Below, piece after piece: positions 10,137 to 18,924 of a DNA stretch of 64,000 bases. The position numbers and the translations under genes were made by a program. The notes under the pieces were generated by a model. It had not been told where the DNA came from and did no database searches. It was given only the letters and a program-made list of their open reading frames with translations. Positions within the stretch are counted from its first letter, which is position 1. Each line of letters opens with the position of its first letter. The DNA is from JANLTP01 sp031363055 (GTDB taxonomy: Bacteria; Pseudomonadota; Gammaproteobacteria; Burkholderiales; Burkholderiaceae_E): contig JANLTP010000127.1 in NCBI GenBank assembly GCA_031363055.1, positions 124,001 to 188,000 on the forward strand. The letters run 5' to 3'.

Positions 10137-11183
10137 TCAATTGACCGGCTGCCCGGAGGCTATCTGAACAGGATGATCGACATTCGGCGGCGAAAAATGA
10201 TGCGATTGCGCGACAGCCGCCCGTAATTTCAGCGCCCTGAGCGCGCCGGACAGCGCCGGCGCGCCCGCTGTAACGACGTAGACCGGGATCGGCATCAGAT
10301 AGGCCCGGAATCGCCCCTTGGCTTCGAAGCGCTGACGGAAGGCCGACGCCTTGAACAGGCGCCCCAATCGAGGCACGATTCCACCGCCAATATAAACACC
10401 GCCGCGGGCGCCCAGAGTTAACGCCAGATTGCCCGCAGCACCCCCCACCAAGGCCGAAAAACAATTCACGGTCGCCAGCGCCAGCGGATCGCCCGCCAGG
10501 GCAGCAGCGGTAATCGCAGCGGCATCGCCGTAGTCGTCGGGTGCGCGGTGGCCGCGAATCTGATCGATCTGGGCAACCGCCTGCAGCAATAAAGGCATAC
10601 CGGCACCGCAGAGCAGGCGTTCAGCCGAAACGTGTTCATGGGTTTGCCAGAGAAACGCCAGGATCTCCGATTCGCGCGAATCGGCCGGCGCCAAGCTGGC
10701 GTGTCCGCCTTCGCCGGCCAACGCAATCCAGCCATCACCGGCCGTCGGCAACAGCCCGGACACGCCCAGCCCGGTGCCGGGCCCGATCAACGCGAGGGGC
10801 GCACGCCGGACACCCTGCCGGCCTCCGAACTGGTAGCCGTCACGCGTGGACAGTCCAGGCAGCGACCAGGCCAACGCCTCAAAGTCGTTGAGCAATAACA
10901 ATTGCGTTACGCCGAGCGCCTTTTGCAATTCAACCCGATGAAAATGCCAACTGGCATTGGTCAGACGCGCATGATCGCCGACCACCGGGCAGGCCAGCGC
11001 AAATGCTGCCTTGCCCAAGCGCGGATTACCCACCGACTTCAAGTACGCCCGAATGGCGGACAGCGGCTGCACGAAATCGGCGACCTTCAGAACTTCGACA
11101 CTGCGCGGCGCGGATAGCGAATCGGCCAACGCGAAACGCGCATTCGTCCCACCGATATCGGCGATCAGCGACAGGGCCATCAA
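10137..11183 (-). CDS. glk: Glucokinase (hexokinase-fold, Glk type)
   Basis: ATP-dependent phosphorylation of glucose to glucose-6-phosphate. DIGGTNARFAL at residues 8-18 is the phosphate-1 motif, LLNDFEALAWSLP holds the catalytic Asp, and ALIGPGTGLGVSGL is the adenosine/phosphate-2 region. The 348 residues fit the bacterial glk family. Placed between amn and glgP, it would channel free glucose from MalQ and GlgX activity into central metabolism. Identity is secure; its assignment to the operon is inferred from spacing. Confidence 0.94.
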   Translation of the reverse strand: MMALSLIADIGGTNARFALADSLSAPRSVEVLKVADFVQPLSAIRAYLKSVGNPRLGKAAFALACPVVGDHARLTNASWHFHRVELQKALGVTQLLLLNDFEALAWSLPGLSTRDGYQFGGRQGVRRAPLALIGPGTGLGVSGLLPTAGDGWIALAGEGGHASLAPADSRESEILAFLWQTHEHVSAERLLCGAGMPLLLQAVAQIDQIRGHRAPDDYGDAAAITAAALAGDPLALATVNCFSALVGGAAGNLALTLGARGGVYIGGGIVPRLGRLFKASAFRQRFEAKGRFRAYLMPIPVYVVTAGAPALSGALRALKLRAAVAQSHHFSPPNVDHPVQIASGQPVN

Positions 11184-11249
11184 GTCCCGCTTACTGCCAT
11201 GAAGACGCGCTCAAAGTCGCGAGGTGGCGCACGATGTCGTGAATCCCAC

Positions 11250-12779
11250 TCACTGAAAGGCGACCTCGCCAAAACTGCGCAATTTTCGACTGTGCAGTCG
11301 CTCCACTCCTTGCTCGCGCAACAGATCGATGGCGCGCATGCCAATGCGCAAATGCTGGTCGACGCGGTCGCGATAAAAGCGGTTGGCCATGCCGGGCAAT
11401 TTGATCTCGCCATGCAGCGGCTTGTCGGAGACACACAACAGTGTTCCGTAGGGAACCCGGAAGCGAAAACCATTGGCGGCAATCGTCGCACTCTCCATAT
11501 CGAGCGCGATGGCCCGGCTCTGGCTGAATCGGCGAATCAAGGTGCTGTGCGGCAACAGCTCCCAATTGCGGTTATCGACCGAGGCGACCGTACCGGTGCG
11601 CATGATGCGCTTGAGCTCGAAGCCATGAACCTGGGAGATTTGCGCCACCGCGTCCTGCAATGCAACCTGGATCTCGGCCAACGGCGGAATCGGTACCCAT
11701 AACGGCAAGTCTTCGTCGAGCACATGATCTTCCCGAACATAGCCGTGCGCCAGAACATAGTCGCCCAGTTGTTGCGAGCTGCGCAGACCGGCGCAGTGCC
11801 CGAGCATGATCCAGGCGTGCGGGCGCAACACCGCAATGTGATCAGTAATGGTCTTGGCGTTCGACGGGCCGACGCCGATATTGACCATGGTGATACCACT
11901 GCGATCGCCGCGTACCAGATGATAGGCGGGCATCTGCGGCAAGCGCGGTGCAGCGCCGGCTGGCGCACCAGTTTGAGCACGGGCATCACCCTCGCGAAGC
12001 GTCACAATATCACCCGGTTCGACAAACGCACTGTAACCATCATTCGCCTGCGGCCGGCCGGCGCCCGAGGGGGAGGTTGCCGACGTTGCCATGATTTCGC
12101 GGCCAATCCGCACAAACTGGTCAATGTAGAACTGGTAGTTGGTAAACAGCACAAAGTTCTGAAAATGCTCGGGCGCGGTCGCCGTGTAATGCCGCAGCCG
12201 ATGCAGCGAATAATCGACTCGTGGCGCGGTAAAGAGCGCCAGCGGCATCGAATGGTTGACCGGACTCTCGAAGGTACCGTTGGCAATGCCATCATCCATG
12301 GCGGCCAGATCGGGTAAATCAAACCAGTCACGCATGAGCAATTGCCGCGACCGATCGAGATCGGCCTCGATGTGCTCATGATCGGAAAACGCAAAGTGCA
12401 CCGGAATCGGCTGCTCGCTGACCGCCACCTCGAGTTGAGCCTGATGATTCAAGATCAACAGGCGAAGTTGCTCAAGGTAATACTCGCCGAATAGATCGGG
12501 CCGGGTCAGCGTCGTTTCGTAAACGCCCGGACCTTCCACAAAACCATATGAGCGTCGGGAATCCGCCTGGGCGACGCTATCGACCTTGATGCGTACCAGC
12601 GGGTAACAGGCCCGGATTCGTTGCGTGAATTCGTGGCCCTCGATGTAGCGCAACGAGCATTCATGCAGATAACAAACATGGGCGCTGTAGATTTCGGCAA
12701 TCCGGGCGAGCGCCGCCTCGGGCGTGTCATAGGTCCGGGTTTCAAATTGCGGAGCGGTCGGCGAGGCGATGGCGCTAAT
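11250..12779 (-). CDS. amn: AMP nucleosidase, probable ATT start
   Basis: Hydrolyses AMP to adenine and ribose-5-phosphate. The C-terminal nucleoside-phosphorylase-fold domain has MVNIGVGPSNAKTI, MLGHCAGLRSSQ, ALDMESATIAANGFRFRVPYGTLLCVSDKPLHGE, all typical of Amn. The first standard start is a TTG at 12653, but the frame stays open to 12806 and the extra residues (YDTPEAALARIAEIYSAH then LHECSLRYIEG) match the expected Amn N-terminus. No ATG, GTG or TTG exists there. An ATT at 12779 preceded by GGAG with 6 bases of spacing (CTGGAGATCACCATT) is the most plausible start, giving 509 residues; CTG at 12791 is the alternative. It is divergent from the thioesterase and heads the glycogen run. Confidence 0.88.
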   Translation of the reverse strand: MSAIASPTAPQFETRTYDTPEAALARIAEIYSAHVCYLHECSLRYIEGHEFTQRIRACYPLVRIKVDSVAQADSRRSYGFVEGPGVYETTLTRPDLFGEYYLEQLRLLILNHQAQLEVAVSEQPIPVHFAFSDHEHIEADLDRSRQLLMRDWFDLPDLAAMDDGIANGTFESPVNHSMPLALFTAPRVDYSLHRLRHYTATAPEHFQNFVLFTNYQFYIDQFVRIGREIMATSATSPSGAGRPQANDGYSAFVEPGDIVTLREGDARAQTGAPAGAAPRLPQMPAYHLVRGDRSGITMVNIGVGPSNAKTITDHIAVLRPHAWIMLGHCAGLRSSQQLGDYVLAHGYVREDHVLDEDLPLWVPIPPLAEIQVALQDAVAQISQVHGFELKRIMRTGTVASVDNRNWELLPHSTLIRRFSQSRAIALDMESATIAANGFRFRVPYGTLLCVSDKPLHGEIKLPGMANRFYRDRVDQHLRIGMRAIDLLREQGVERLHSRKLRSFGEVAFQ

Positions 12780-12819
12780 GGTGATCTCCAGAAAAAGGCA
12801 CTGCCCTTACAATTGTCGC

Positions 12820-13248
12820 ATGACCAAAAAAGTGGCCGCCTCCAATCACCTTTTCGGCGCCATTGTCCCCATCGTTGCCACGTTTGGCTTGATCGGCGAG
12901 GAAATTCGTCCGGACTATGCGCGCGTTCGACTGCCGTTCAACCCGGCATTCACCAATAGCCGCGGTGAGTTTCACGGCGGCGCTATTTTGACCTTGCTCG
13001 ATTGCAGTCTGGCCTGTGCCGCACGCTCACTTGACTCCGCCGGTACTGCGGTGTTGACGATTGATCTGGCGACTCACTTTCTCGCGACTGCGCAAGGCGA
13101 TCTGATCGGCCAGGCGCGTTGCTTGAAACGCGGTCGCTCAATCGTGTTTACGCAATGTGACGTACACGATCTTGAGGGCAATCTGGTCGCCACCGCTACC
13201 GCGACCATGAAGCTCACGCCGAGGCGGCCGGATGCGATCGTGCGCTAG
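12820..13248 (+). CDS. Hotdog-fold thioesterase (PaaI-like)
   Basis: Small acyl-CoA thioesterase family protein of 142 residues from the ATG at 12820. The FHGGAILTLLDCSLACAA segment carries the HGG motif of the PaaI/4HBT family, and the C-terminal strands (GRSIVFTQCDVHDLEG) complete a hotdog fold. An in-frame ATG at 12769 lies inside amn and adds 17 residues without family similarity, so the later start was chosen. Divergent from amn with about 40 bases between the proposed starts. The substrate is unknown; the nearby IcmF suggests acyl-CoA metabolism but this is only context. Confidence 0.85.
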   Translation: MTKKVAASNHLFGAIVPIVATFGLIGEEIRPDYARVRLPFNPAFTNSRGEFHGGAILTLLDCSLACAARSLDSAGTAVLTIDLATHFLATAQGDLIGQARCLKRGRSIVFTQCDVHDLEGNLVATATATMKLTPRRPDAIVR

Positions 13249-13370
13249 CACTGCACCGAACCCTGATCCGGCTTGCACGCTTGTTTTTCCGCGAAACCGG
13301 TTCTGTCGTATCCTTGTCGATTTCTGGTCAAACTGCGCACCCATTCTTAATCCCGACAGGCCCCGAGCCC

Positions 13371-13399
13371 GAAGGCCCTTACATTGAAGGCCCTACATG
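13371..13399 (+). repeat. Tandem 14-15-base duplication at a start codon
   Basis: GAAGGCCCTTACATT (13371-13385) is followed directly by GAAGGCCCTACATG (13386-13399). The second copy supplies the GAAGG ribosome-binding site and the ATG of the DUF3014 gene; the first has a one-base insertion and ATT in place of ATG. One of several short tandem duplications at gene edges in this window. Confidence 0.8.
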
Positions 13400-14260
13400 G
13401 AAAATCTGCTCAAAAAACCGGCCTTCTGGGCCGCATTGGTGGTACTCGTGCTGTTGCTCGGCGCCGCTGCGCATTTTTATCAGTCGCGCTACGCACAACC
13501 GGTAGAGCCAGTGCGAGAGGCCAACCCGCCCTTGCCTACCTCCGAAGCACCGGTGCCTGCGGCTAAAAGTGAGGAAGCGACCAAATTTCCTTTGCCCGCT
13601 TCACCGTTGACATTGGCCGACAAGACCGAGGCCGACCGGGACAAGGCCAACAAACTGCCGCCGCCCGATGACAGCGACAGCATCATGAATGAATTGCTGT
13701 CGAGCCTGATCGGCACGAAAGCGGTTGCGGCTTTTTTTCAGAATACCAATTTGGTGCGCCGTTTGACGGCGGCGATTGATAATCTGCCACGCGAGAAGGT
13801 TGCCTCGCGATTGAATCCGCTCAAACCCACCGAGGGACGACTGGCGACGACCGGCGCCGATGATTCGCTGGCGATCAGTGCTGGAAACTATACTCGGTAC
13901 CAGCCCTTCGTCAGTTTTGCCGCAGGTGTTGACACCGGAAAAATTGTCGATGCGTATGTTCGTTTTTATCCACTTTTTCAGCAGGAATATCAGGCGTTGG
14001 GCTACCCGAACAAGTACTTCAATGATCGGCTCGTCGAGGCCATCGATGACTTGTTGGCTGCGCCCGAATTGGCCGAGCCTCCGAAGCTGGTACAACCCAA
14101 GGTCCAGTATCAGTTTGCCGATCCGGCGCTGGAGTCGCTCTCCCACGGTCGCAAGGCCATGATCCGCATGGGACCGGAGAACGCCGCCACCCTGAAGGCC
14201 AAGCTGCGGGAATTCCGGACGGTCATCACGCGGGCGCAAGCGAGCAAGGCTAAATCATGA
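13397..14260 (+). CDS. DUF3014 inner-membrane-anchored protein
   Basis: A 287-residue protein with one N-terminal transmembrane helix (residues 10-27) that should anchor it in the inner membrane with the rest periplasmic, a Pro/Ala-rich linker, then the DUF3014 domain: NELLSSLIGTKAVAAFFQNTNLVRRLTAAIDNLPRE and LSAGNYTRY-like IDNFSG region, ending in a QVKYQFADPALESL-type motif. The function of the family is not known. SD GAAGG sits 6 bases before the ATG. Its stop overlaps the next gene's start in an ATGA (14257-14260), so the two are translationally coupled. Confidence 0.88.
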   Translation: MENLLKKPAFWAALVVLVLLLGAAAHFYQSRYAQPVEPVREANPPLPTSEAPVPAAKSEEATKFPLPASPLTLADKTEADRDKANKLPPPDDSDSIMNELLSSLIGTKAVAAFFQNTNLVRRLTAAIDNLPREKVASRLNPLKPTEGRLATTGADDSLAISAGNYTRYQPFVSFAAGVDTGKIVDAYVRFYPLFQQEYQALGYPNKYFNDRLVEAIDDLLAAPELAEPPKLVQPKVQYQFADPALESLSHGRKAMIRMGPENAATLKAKLREFRTVITRAQASKAKS

Positions 14261-15150
14261 CTACTGTTGCATTCATCGGACTTGGCGCCATGGGTTCACT
14301 GATGGCCAAAAATCTTGCTGCCGCAGGCATGACGCTGCGGGTATTTAACCGTCAGATCGAACGAACAAGGGAGTTCACCGAGATGGGCGTGCCGGCCTTC
14401 GACACGCCCGCCACGGCGGCGCAGGGCGCTGATTTTGTCGTGTCGATGGTTGCGGATGATGACGCCACCCGTTCGGTCATGCTGGGTGCCGAAGGCGTAG
14501 TGGGCGCAGCGAACCCAGGCACGGTGATTATCGACAGCAGTACCAATACGCCGAGCGCGTCACGCGAGGTCGCGCAGCGCGCCGCAGAGCGCGGAATTGC
14601 CTATCTGGATGCGCCAGTATCCGGCAGTCTGCCGCAAGCCCGTGGCCGTGAGTTGGTATTCATGGTCGGTGGCGAACGTGCCGCATTCGAGCGTGCCCAG
14701 CCGTTGTTTGCCGCAATGGGTCGGCAAACCAGTTACATGGGCACCTCTGGCAGTGGCGCCAGCATCAAGTTGATCAACAATATGTTGTCCGGTACGGTCA
14801 GCACGGCCTTGGCCGAAGCGCTGACGGTCGCCGAAGCCGCTGGCCTGGATGCCAAGGAGGTCCAGGAAGTGCTGGGTGAGGGGGCCACTGCCTCGCGTTT
14901 GCTCAAAGGCAAGATGCCGAAGATGCTCGGTCGCGATTTCTCGCCGCAATTTCAGCTCAGTCTGATGGAGAAAGACCTGCGCTACTTTCTGGCACTCGCG
15001 CAATCGGTCGATGTGCCGGCGCCGATCGCATCGCTGGTGCGCAGCCAACTACAGTCAGCGCGACGTGCCGGCTTGGGTGGTCTGGACGTGGCGGCGGTTT
15101 ATCTGCAAAGCTCGGGCAGGCAGGCCAGGCAGGGTCCACCTTCCGAGTAG
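14257..15150 (+). CDS. NAD(P)-dependent 3-hydroxyisobutyrate dehydrogenase-like protein
   Basis: Beta-hydroxyacid dehydrogenase family, 297 residues. The Rossmann GLGAMG motif lies at residues 8-13, the substrate-binding DAPVSGSLPQA segment near 122, and the catalytic lysine in SIKLINNML near 172. The family covers 3-hydroxyisobutyrate, tartronate semialdehyde and glyoxylate/succinic semialdehyde reductases; the sequence does not settle which. Coupled by an ATGA overlap to the DUF3014 gene. Convergent with icmF, which also acts near branched-chain C4 metabolism, so a 3-hydroxyisobutyrate role is tempting but unproven. Confidence 0.87.
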   Translation: MTTVAFIGLGAMGSLMAKNLAAAGMTLRVFNRQIERTREFTEMGVPAFDTPATAAQGADFVVSMVADDDATRSVMLGAEGVVGAANPGTVIIDSSTNTPSASREVAQRAAERGIAYLDAPVSGSLPQARGRELVFMVGGERAAFERAQPLFAAMGRQTSYMGTSGSGASIKLINNMLSGTVSTALAEALTVAEAAGLDAKEVQEVLGEGATASRLLKGKMPKMLGRDFSPQFQLSLMEKDLRYFLALAQSVDVPAPIASLVRSQLQSARRAGLGGLDVAAVYLQSSGRQARQGPPSE

Positions 15151-15161
15151 GGAGGTGCAGG

Positions 15162-18100
15162 TTACATGCTGCGACGATACTGACCACCGACTTCGAATAG
15201 CGCCTCGGTGATTTGCCCCAGCGAGCAGACTCGTGCGGCCTCCATCAGCACCTCGAACACATTGCCGTTGGCGATGACGGTTTTCTTCAAGGTATCGAGC
15301 ATAACCTGCGCCTGCGTCGCATTGCGCGATTGAAAGTCCTTCAGGCGAGACAGTTGCGACTGCTTTTCTTCTTCGGTTGATCGAGCCAATTCGAGAGTTT
15401 CCGGAGTCAGGTCACCGTGCGGATTCCTGAACGTGTTGACCCCGATAATGGGCAATTCGCCGGTATGTTTGAGCATTTCATAGTGCATGCTCTCATCCTG
15501 GATCTTGCCGCGCTGGTAACCGGTTTCCATGGCACCCAGCACCCCACCGCGCTCGGCAATTCGCTCGAACTCGCTCAGCACGGCCTCTTCCAACAGTTCC
15601 GTCAGTTCCTCGACGATGAACGAGCCTTGGGTTGGATTTTCATTTTTGGCCAGCCCCCATTCGCGATTGATGATGAGCTGAATGGCCATGGCCCGCCGAA
15701 CACTTTCTTCGCTCGGCGTCGTGATCGCTTCGTCGTAGGCGTTGGTGTGCAAGCTGTTGGCGTTATCGTAAGTGGCGATCAGCGCTTGCAAGGTCGTACG
15801 AATATCATTGAAGGCAATTTCCTGCGCGTGTAGGCTGCGCCCCGACGTCTGACAGTGATACTTGAGTTTCTGGCTGCGCTCGTTGGCACCGTATTTGTCG
15901 CGCATGGCGATCGCCCAGATTCGACGCGCGACTCGACCCATGACCGTGTACTCGGGATCCATACCGTTGGAGAAAAAGAAGCTCAGATTGGGCGCGAAAT
16001 CATCGATATGCATGCCCCGGGCTAAATAGGCCTCGACAAAGGTGAACCCGTTCGACAAGGTAAATGCCAGTTGGCTGATCGGATTCGCACCGGCCTCGGC
16101 GATGTGATAGCCGCTGATCGAGACGGAATAGAAGTTTCTGACGCTATTGGCGACAAAGTATTGGGCGACATCACCCATGACCTTCAGCGAAAATTCGGTT
16201 GAAAAGATGCAGGTGTTCTGGCCCTGATCTTCCTTGAGAATATCGGCTTGTACCGTGCCGCGGACATTCGACAGGGTCCAGGCCTTCAGCTTGGCGAATT
16301 CCTCGGGGTTCGGGGGGCGCTGATTCTTCTCGGTGAACACATCGACTTGCTGATCGATGGCGGTGTTCATGAAAAATGCCAGGATAGTCGGCGCTGGCCC
16401 GTTGATGGTCATCGATACGCTGGTGGCCGGGTGGCATAGATCAAAGCCGCCATAAAGCACTTTCATGTCCTCCAGGGTCGCGATCGACACGCCGGAGTTG
16501 CCGACCTTGCCGTAAACATCGGGCCGCACGCCGGGGTCGTGACCATAAAGGGTGACCGAATCAAAGGCCGTCGACAATCTTTTGGCCGGCATGCCCTGGC
16601 TGACCATCTTGAATCGCCGATTGGTGCGAAACGGATCACCCTCACCCGCAAACATGCGGGTCGGGTCCTCGCCCTCGCGTTTAAACGCAAAGACGCCCGC
16701 CGTGTACGGAAAGCTGCCCGGCACATTCTCCAGGAGCAGCCACTTGAGTAGTTCGCCGTGGTCTTCAAAGCCCGGCAGTGCTACCTTTCGAATCCTGGTG
16801 CCCGACAGCGAGGTCCGGACCAACTCGGTGCGGATTTCCTTATCGCGGATGTTCACGATGAATTCATCGCCGGCATACGCTTTGAGCGTATCGGGCCACG
16901 ACTCCAACAATTCGCGAGCATCGATTTTCATCGACGCTTCTTTGGTACTAGCAATTACTAATAGACGAACTCCGGCGTTTAAATCAACGACTGAATCAGC
17001 GGCCGAGTCAGCGACAACCTGGTTTGTAGACGACGTAAACATTGTCGTCGCGGCTCCGCCACGGCTAGACGAATCGGAAATGCCACTAATATCTTTAGCT
17101 AACATGCGCTGCGCTGCGCGTAACTGCTGTACTTCGCGAGCCAGCACAGATTGAACCTTGGCACCATGCTTGTAAGCACGTACTGTCTCGGAAATTTCGG
17201 CTAAATAACGTGATCTGGCCGGCGGAACGATCTGAACTTGATTCGAAGAGAACCGAACTAATACACGAGGCAAACAGCCGTTGGTAGGTGTTTGTGGTAA
17301 CTTACTATCCAACGTGGCATTAATAGTATTACCTCGCAGCCGTAGTCCAAGCTCGACCAGTTTGGGCAACAGGCCCTGATATAACGCTGTAACACCATCG
17401 TCGTTGAATCGTGACGCTTGAGTGCCAAACACTGGCATCTGATCGGGCGATGTCGACCAAAGCTCACGATTTCGTTGGTACTGCTTACTGACGTCGCGCA
17501 ATGCGTCGCGGGCGCCCTTTCGATCAAATTTGTTGATCGCCACAAAGTCAGCGAAATCCAGCATATCAATCTTCTCTAGTTGACTGGCAGCACCGAACTC
17601 CGGAGTCATGACATACAGTGAGCAGTCCACCAACGGCACAATGGCGGCATCACCCTGACCGATCCCGGAGGTCTCCACAATAATCAGATCGAACCCGGCC
17701 ACCTTGCAGGCTGCGATGACGTCGGGCAGAGCCTGGCTGACCTCACTGCCGGCATCGCGGGTCGCCAGCGAACGCATATAAATATTAGGATGGGCAATCG
17801 CATTCATTCGAATCCGGTCACCCAACAGCGCGCCGCCGGACTTGCGACGGGTCGGATCGACCGAAATGATGGCCAGCGTCAGCGCATCATTTTGATCGAG
17901 CCGAAAGCGACGAACCAATTCGTCGGTTAATGAACTCTTACCGGCGCCGCCCGTGCCGGTAATGCCTAAAGTAGGTACGTGTAACTTGTCGGCACGTTGC
18001 CTGAGCTCGGTCCTGAGCGCTGCTGACACATGACCATTCTCCAAAACGGTCAACAACTGCGATAACGATCGGGTCTGGCCGAACTGAGCACCCTCCTCAC

Positions 18101-18644
18101 CGATCTTTTTGGCTTGAATCTGAGCATCACCGCTTCGCCGAGCGCAATCAATCACCCCGGCCAGCGATACCGGGGCAAATTCGGACAGATCGCGATCGCA
18201 GCGCTGGATCATGTCGCCGATCATCCCTTGCAGTCCGAGTCGTTGACCGTCTTCGGGCGAGTAAATGCGCGCCACCCCGTAGTCGTGCAGCTCACGGATT
18301 TCGGCCGGAACGATGACCCCGCCGCCGCCGCCAAACACCTGGATATGCGCGCCGTTATTCGCGCGCAACAAATCGATCATGTATTTGAAATATTCAACAT
18401 GGCCGCCCTGGTACGAACTGACCGCGATGCCCTGAGCATCCTCCTGGAGTGCACAGCTCACGACTTCGTGCACCGAGCGATTGTGTCCAAGGTGAATGAC
18501 CTCGCAGCCCATGGACTGCAGGATCCGCCTCATGATGTTGATCGACGCGTCATGGCCGTCAAACAGAGAGGCAGCGGTGACAAAACGCACCTTGTTTTTG
18601 GCGCGGTATTCAGCGAGCTTTTTTGCTTCGGATAAATCAGTCAT
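15162..18644 (-). CDS. icmF: Fused isobutyryl-CoA mutase IcmF
   Basis: Adenosylcobalamin enzyme interconverting isobutyryl-CoA and n-butyryl-CoA, with its own G-protein chaperone fused in the middle. Order: B12-binding domain (residues about 18-150, SLFDGHDASINIM), MeaB-like GTPase (about 225-480, P-loop GTGGAGKSS), then the mutase barrel (about 600-1100). GSFPYTAG with Phe and DQGQNTCIF with Gln fit isobutyryl rather than methylmalonyl specificity. At 1160 residues it is longer than the roughly 1090 usual for the family; the excess is a low-complexity Ser/Thr/Ala stretch near residues 530-575 in the GTPase-mutase linker. That stretch of DNA is AT-richer than its surroundings (25 of 60 bases G or C in 16921-16980 and in 17281-17340). 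Confidence 0.94.
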   Translation of the reverse strand: MTDLSEAKKLAEYRAKNKVRFVTAASLFDGHDASINIMRRILQSMGCEVIHLGHNRSVHEVVSCALQEDAQGIAVSSYQGGHVEYFKYMIDLLRANNGAHIQVFGGGGGVIVPAEIRELHDYGVARIYSPEDGQRLGLQGMIGDMIQRCDRDLSEFAPVSLAGVIDCARRSGDAQIQAKKIGEEGAQFGQTRSLSQLLTVLENGHVSAALRTELRQRADKLHVPTLGITGTGGAGKSSLTDELVRRFRLDQNDALTLAIISVDPTRRKSGGALLGDRIRMNAIAHPNIYMRSLATRDAGSEVSQALPDVIAACKVAGFDLIIVETSGIGQGDAAIVPLVDCSLYVMTPEFGAASQLEKIDMLDFADFVAINKFDRKGARDALRDVSKQYQRNRELWSTSPDQMPVFGTQASRFNDDGVTALYQGLLPKLVELGLRLRGNTINATLDSKLPQTPTNGCLPRVLVRFSSNQVQIVPPARSRYLAEISETVRAYKHGAKVQSVLAREVQQLRAAQRMLAKDISGISDSSSRGGAATTMFTSSTNQVVADSAADSVVDLNAGVRLLVIASTKEASMKIDARELLESWPDTLKAYAGDEFIVNIRDKEIRTELVRTSLSGTRIRKVALPGFEDHGELLKWLLLENVPGSFPYTAGVFAFKREGEDPTRMFAGEGDPFRTNRRFKMVSQGMPAKRLSTAFDSVTLYGHDPGVRPDVYGKVGNSGVSIATLEDMKVLYGGFDLCHPATSVSMTINGPAPTILAFFMNTAIDQQVDVFTEKNQRPPNPEEFAKLKAWTLSNVRGTVQADILKEDQGQNTCIFSTEFSLKVMGDVAQYFVANSVRNFYSVSISGYHIAEAGANPISQLAFTLSNGFTFVEAYLARGMHIDDFAPNLSFFFSNGMDPEYTVMGRVARRIWAIAMRDKYGANERSQKLKYHCQTSGRSLHAQEIAFNDIRTTLQALIATYDNANSLHTNAYDEAITTPSEESVRRAMAIQLIINREWGLAKNENPTQGSFIVEELTELLEEAVLSEFERIAERGGVLGAMETGYQRGKIQDESMHYEMLKHTGELPIIGVNTFRNPHGDLTPETLELARSTEEEKQSQLSRLKDFQSRNATQAQVMLDTLKKTVIANGNVFEVLMEAARVCSLGQITEALFEVGGQYRRSM

Positions 18645-18702
18645 GGTCGAGCCTGTCAGGGGTGTGCGGCAACAAATTCAATGATGATCCGCGAAGCTTA
18701 AG

Positions 18703-18723
18703 TGACGTTTACGTCAACGTCAA
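18703..18723. promoter_or_regulatory. TGACGT-N2-ACGTCA operator upstream of icmF
   Basis: Inverted repeat TGACGT (18703-18708) and ACGTCA (18711-18716), followed at once by a further half site ACGTCAA (18717-18723). On the minus strand the sequence reads as two consecutive TTGACG boxes, the first spaced 17 bases from TAAGCT, so the dyad would lie between -35 and -10 of an icmF promoter. The motif resembles sites known for MerR-type LiuR regulators of branched-chain amino acid and fatty acid genes; that link is from memory of the family and is not proven here. Confidence 0.5.
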
Positions 18724-18924
18724 TTCAAATAGTTCACACCGGACGGGAACGCAGAACGGGATCGCATTACGCGAGACTGTCGCAACACTTTCCACAAAGC
18801 TTCTAGATGAAACGCAAAGCGGCGATTTAATATCGATGCAATCTTGATGCCATCTTGATCGCGATTGCGTTCGCACCAACACATCCGACGGTTTCGTCAG
18901 TAAACCGCGGACGGAGAAGTATTC

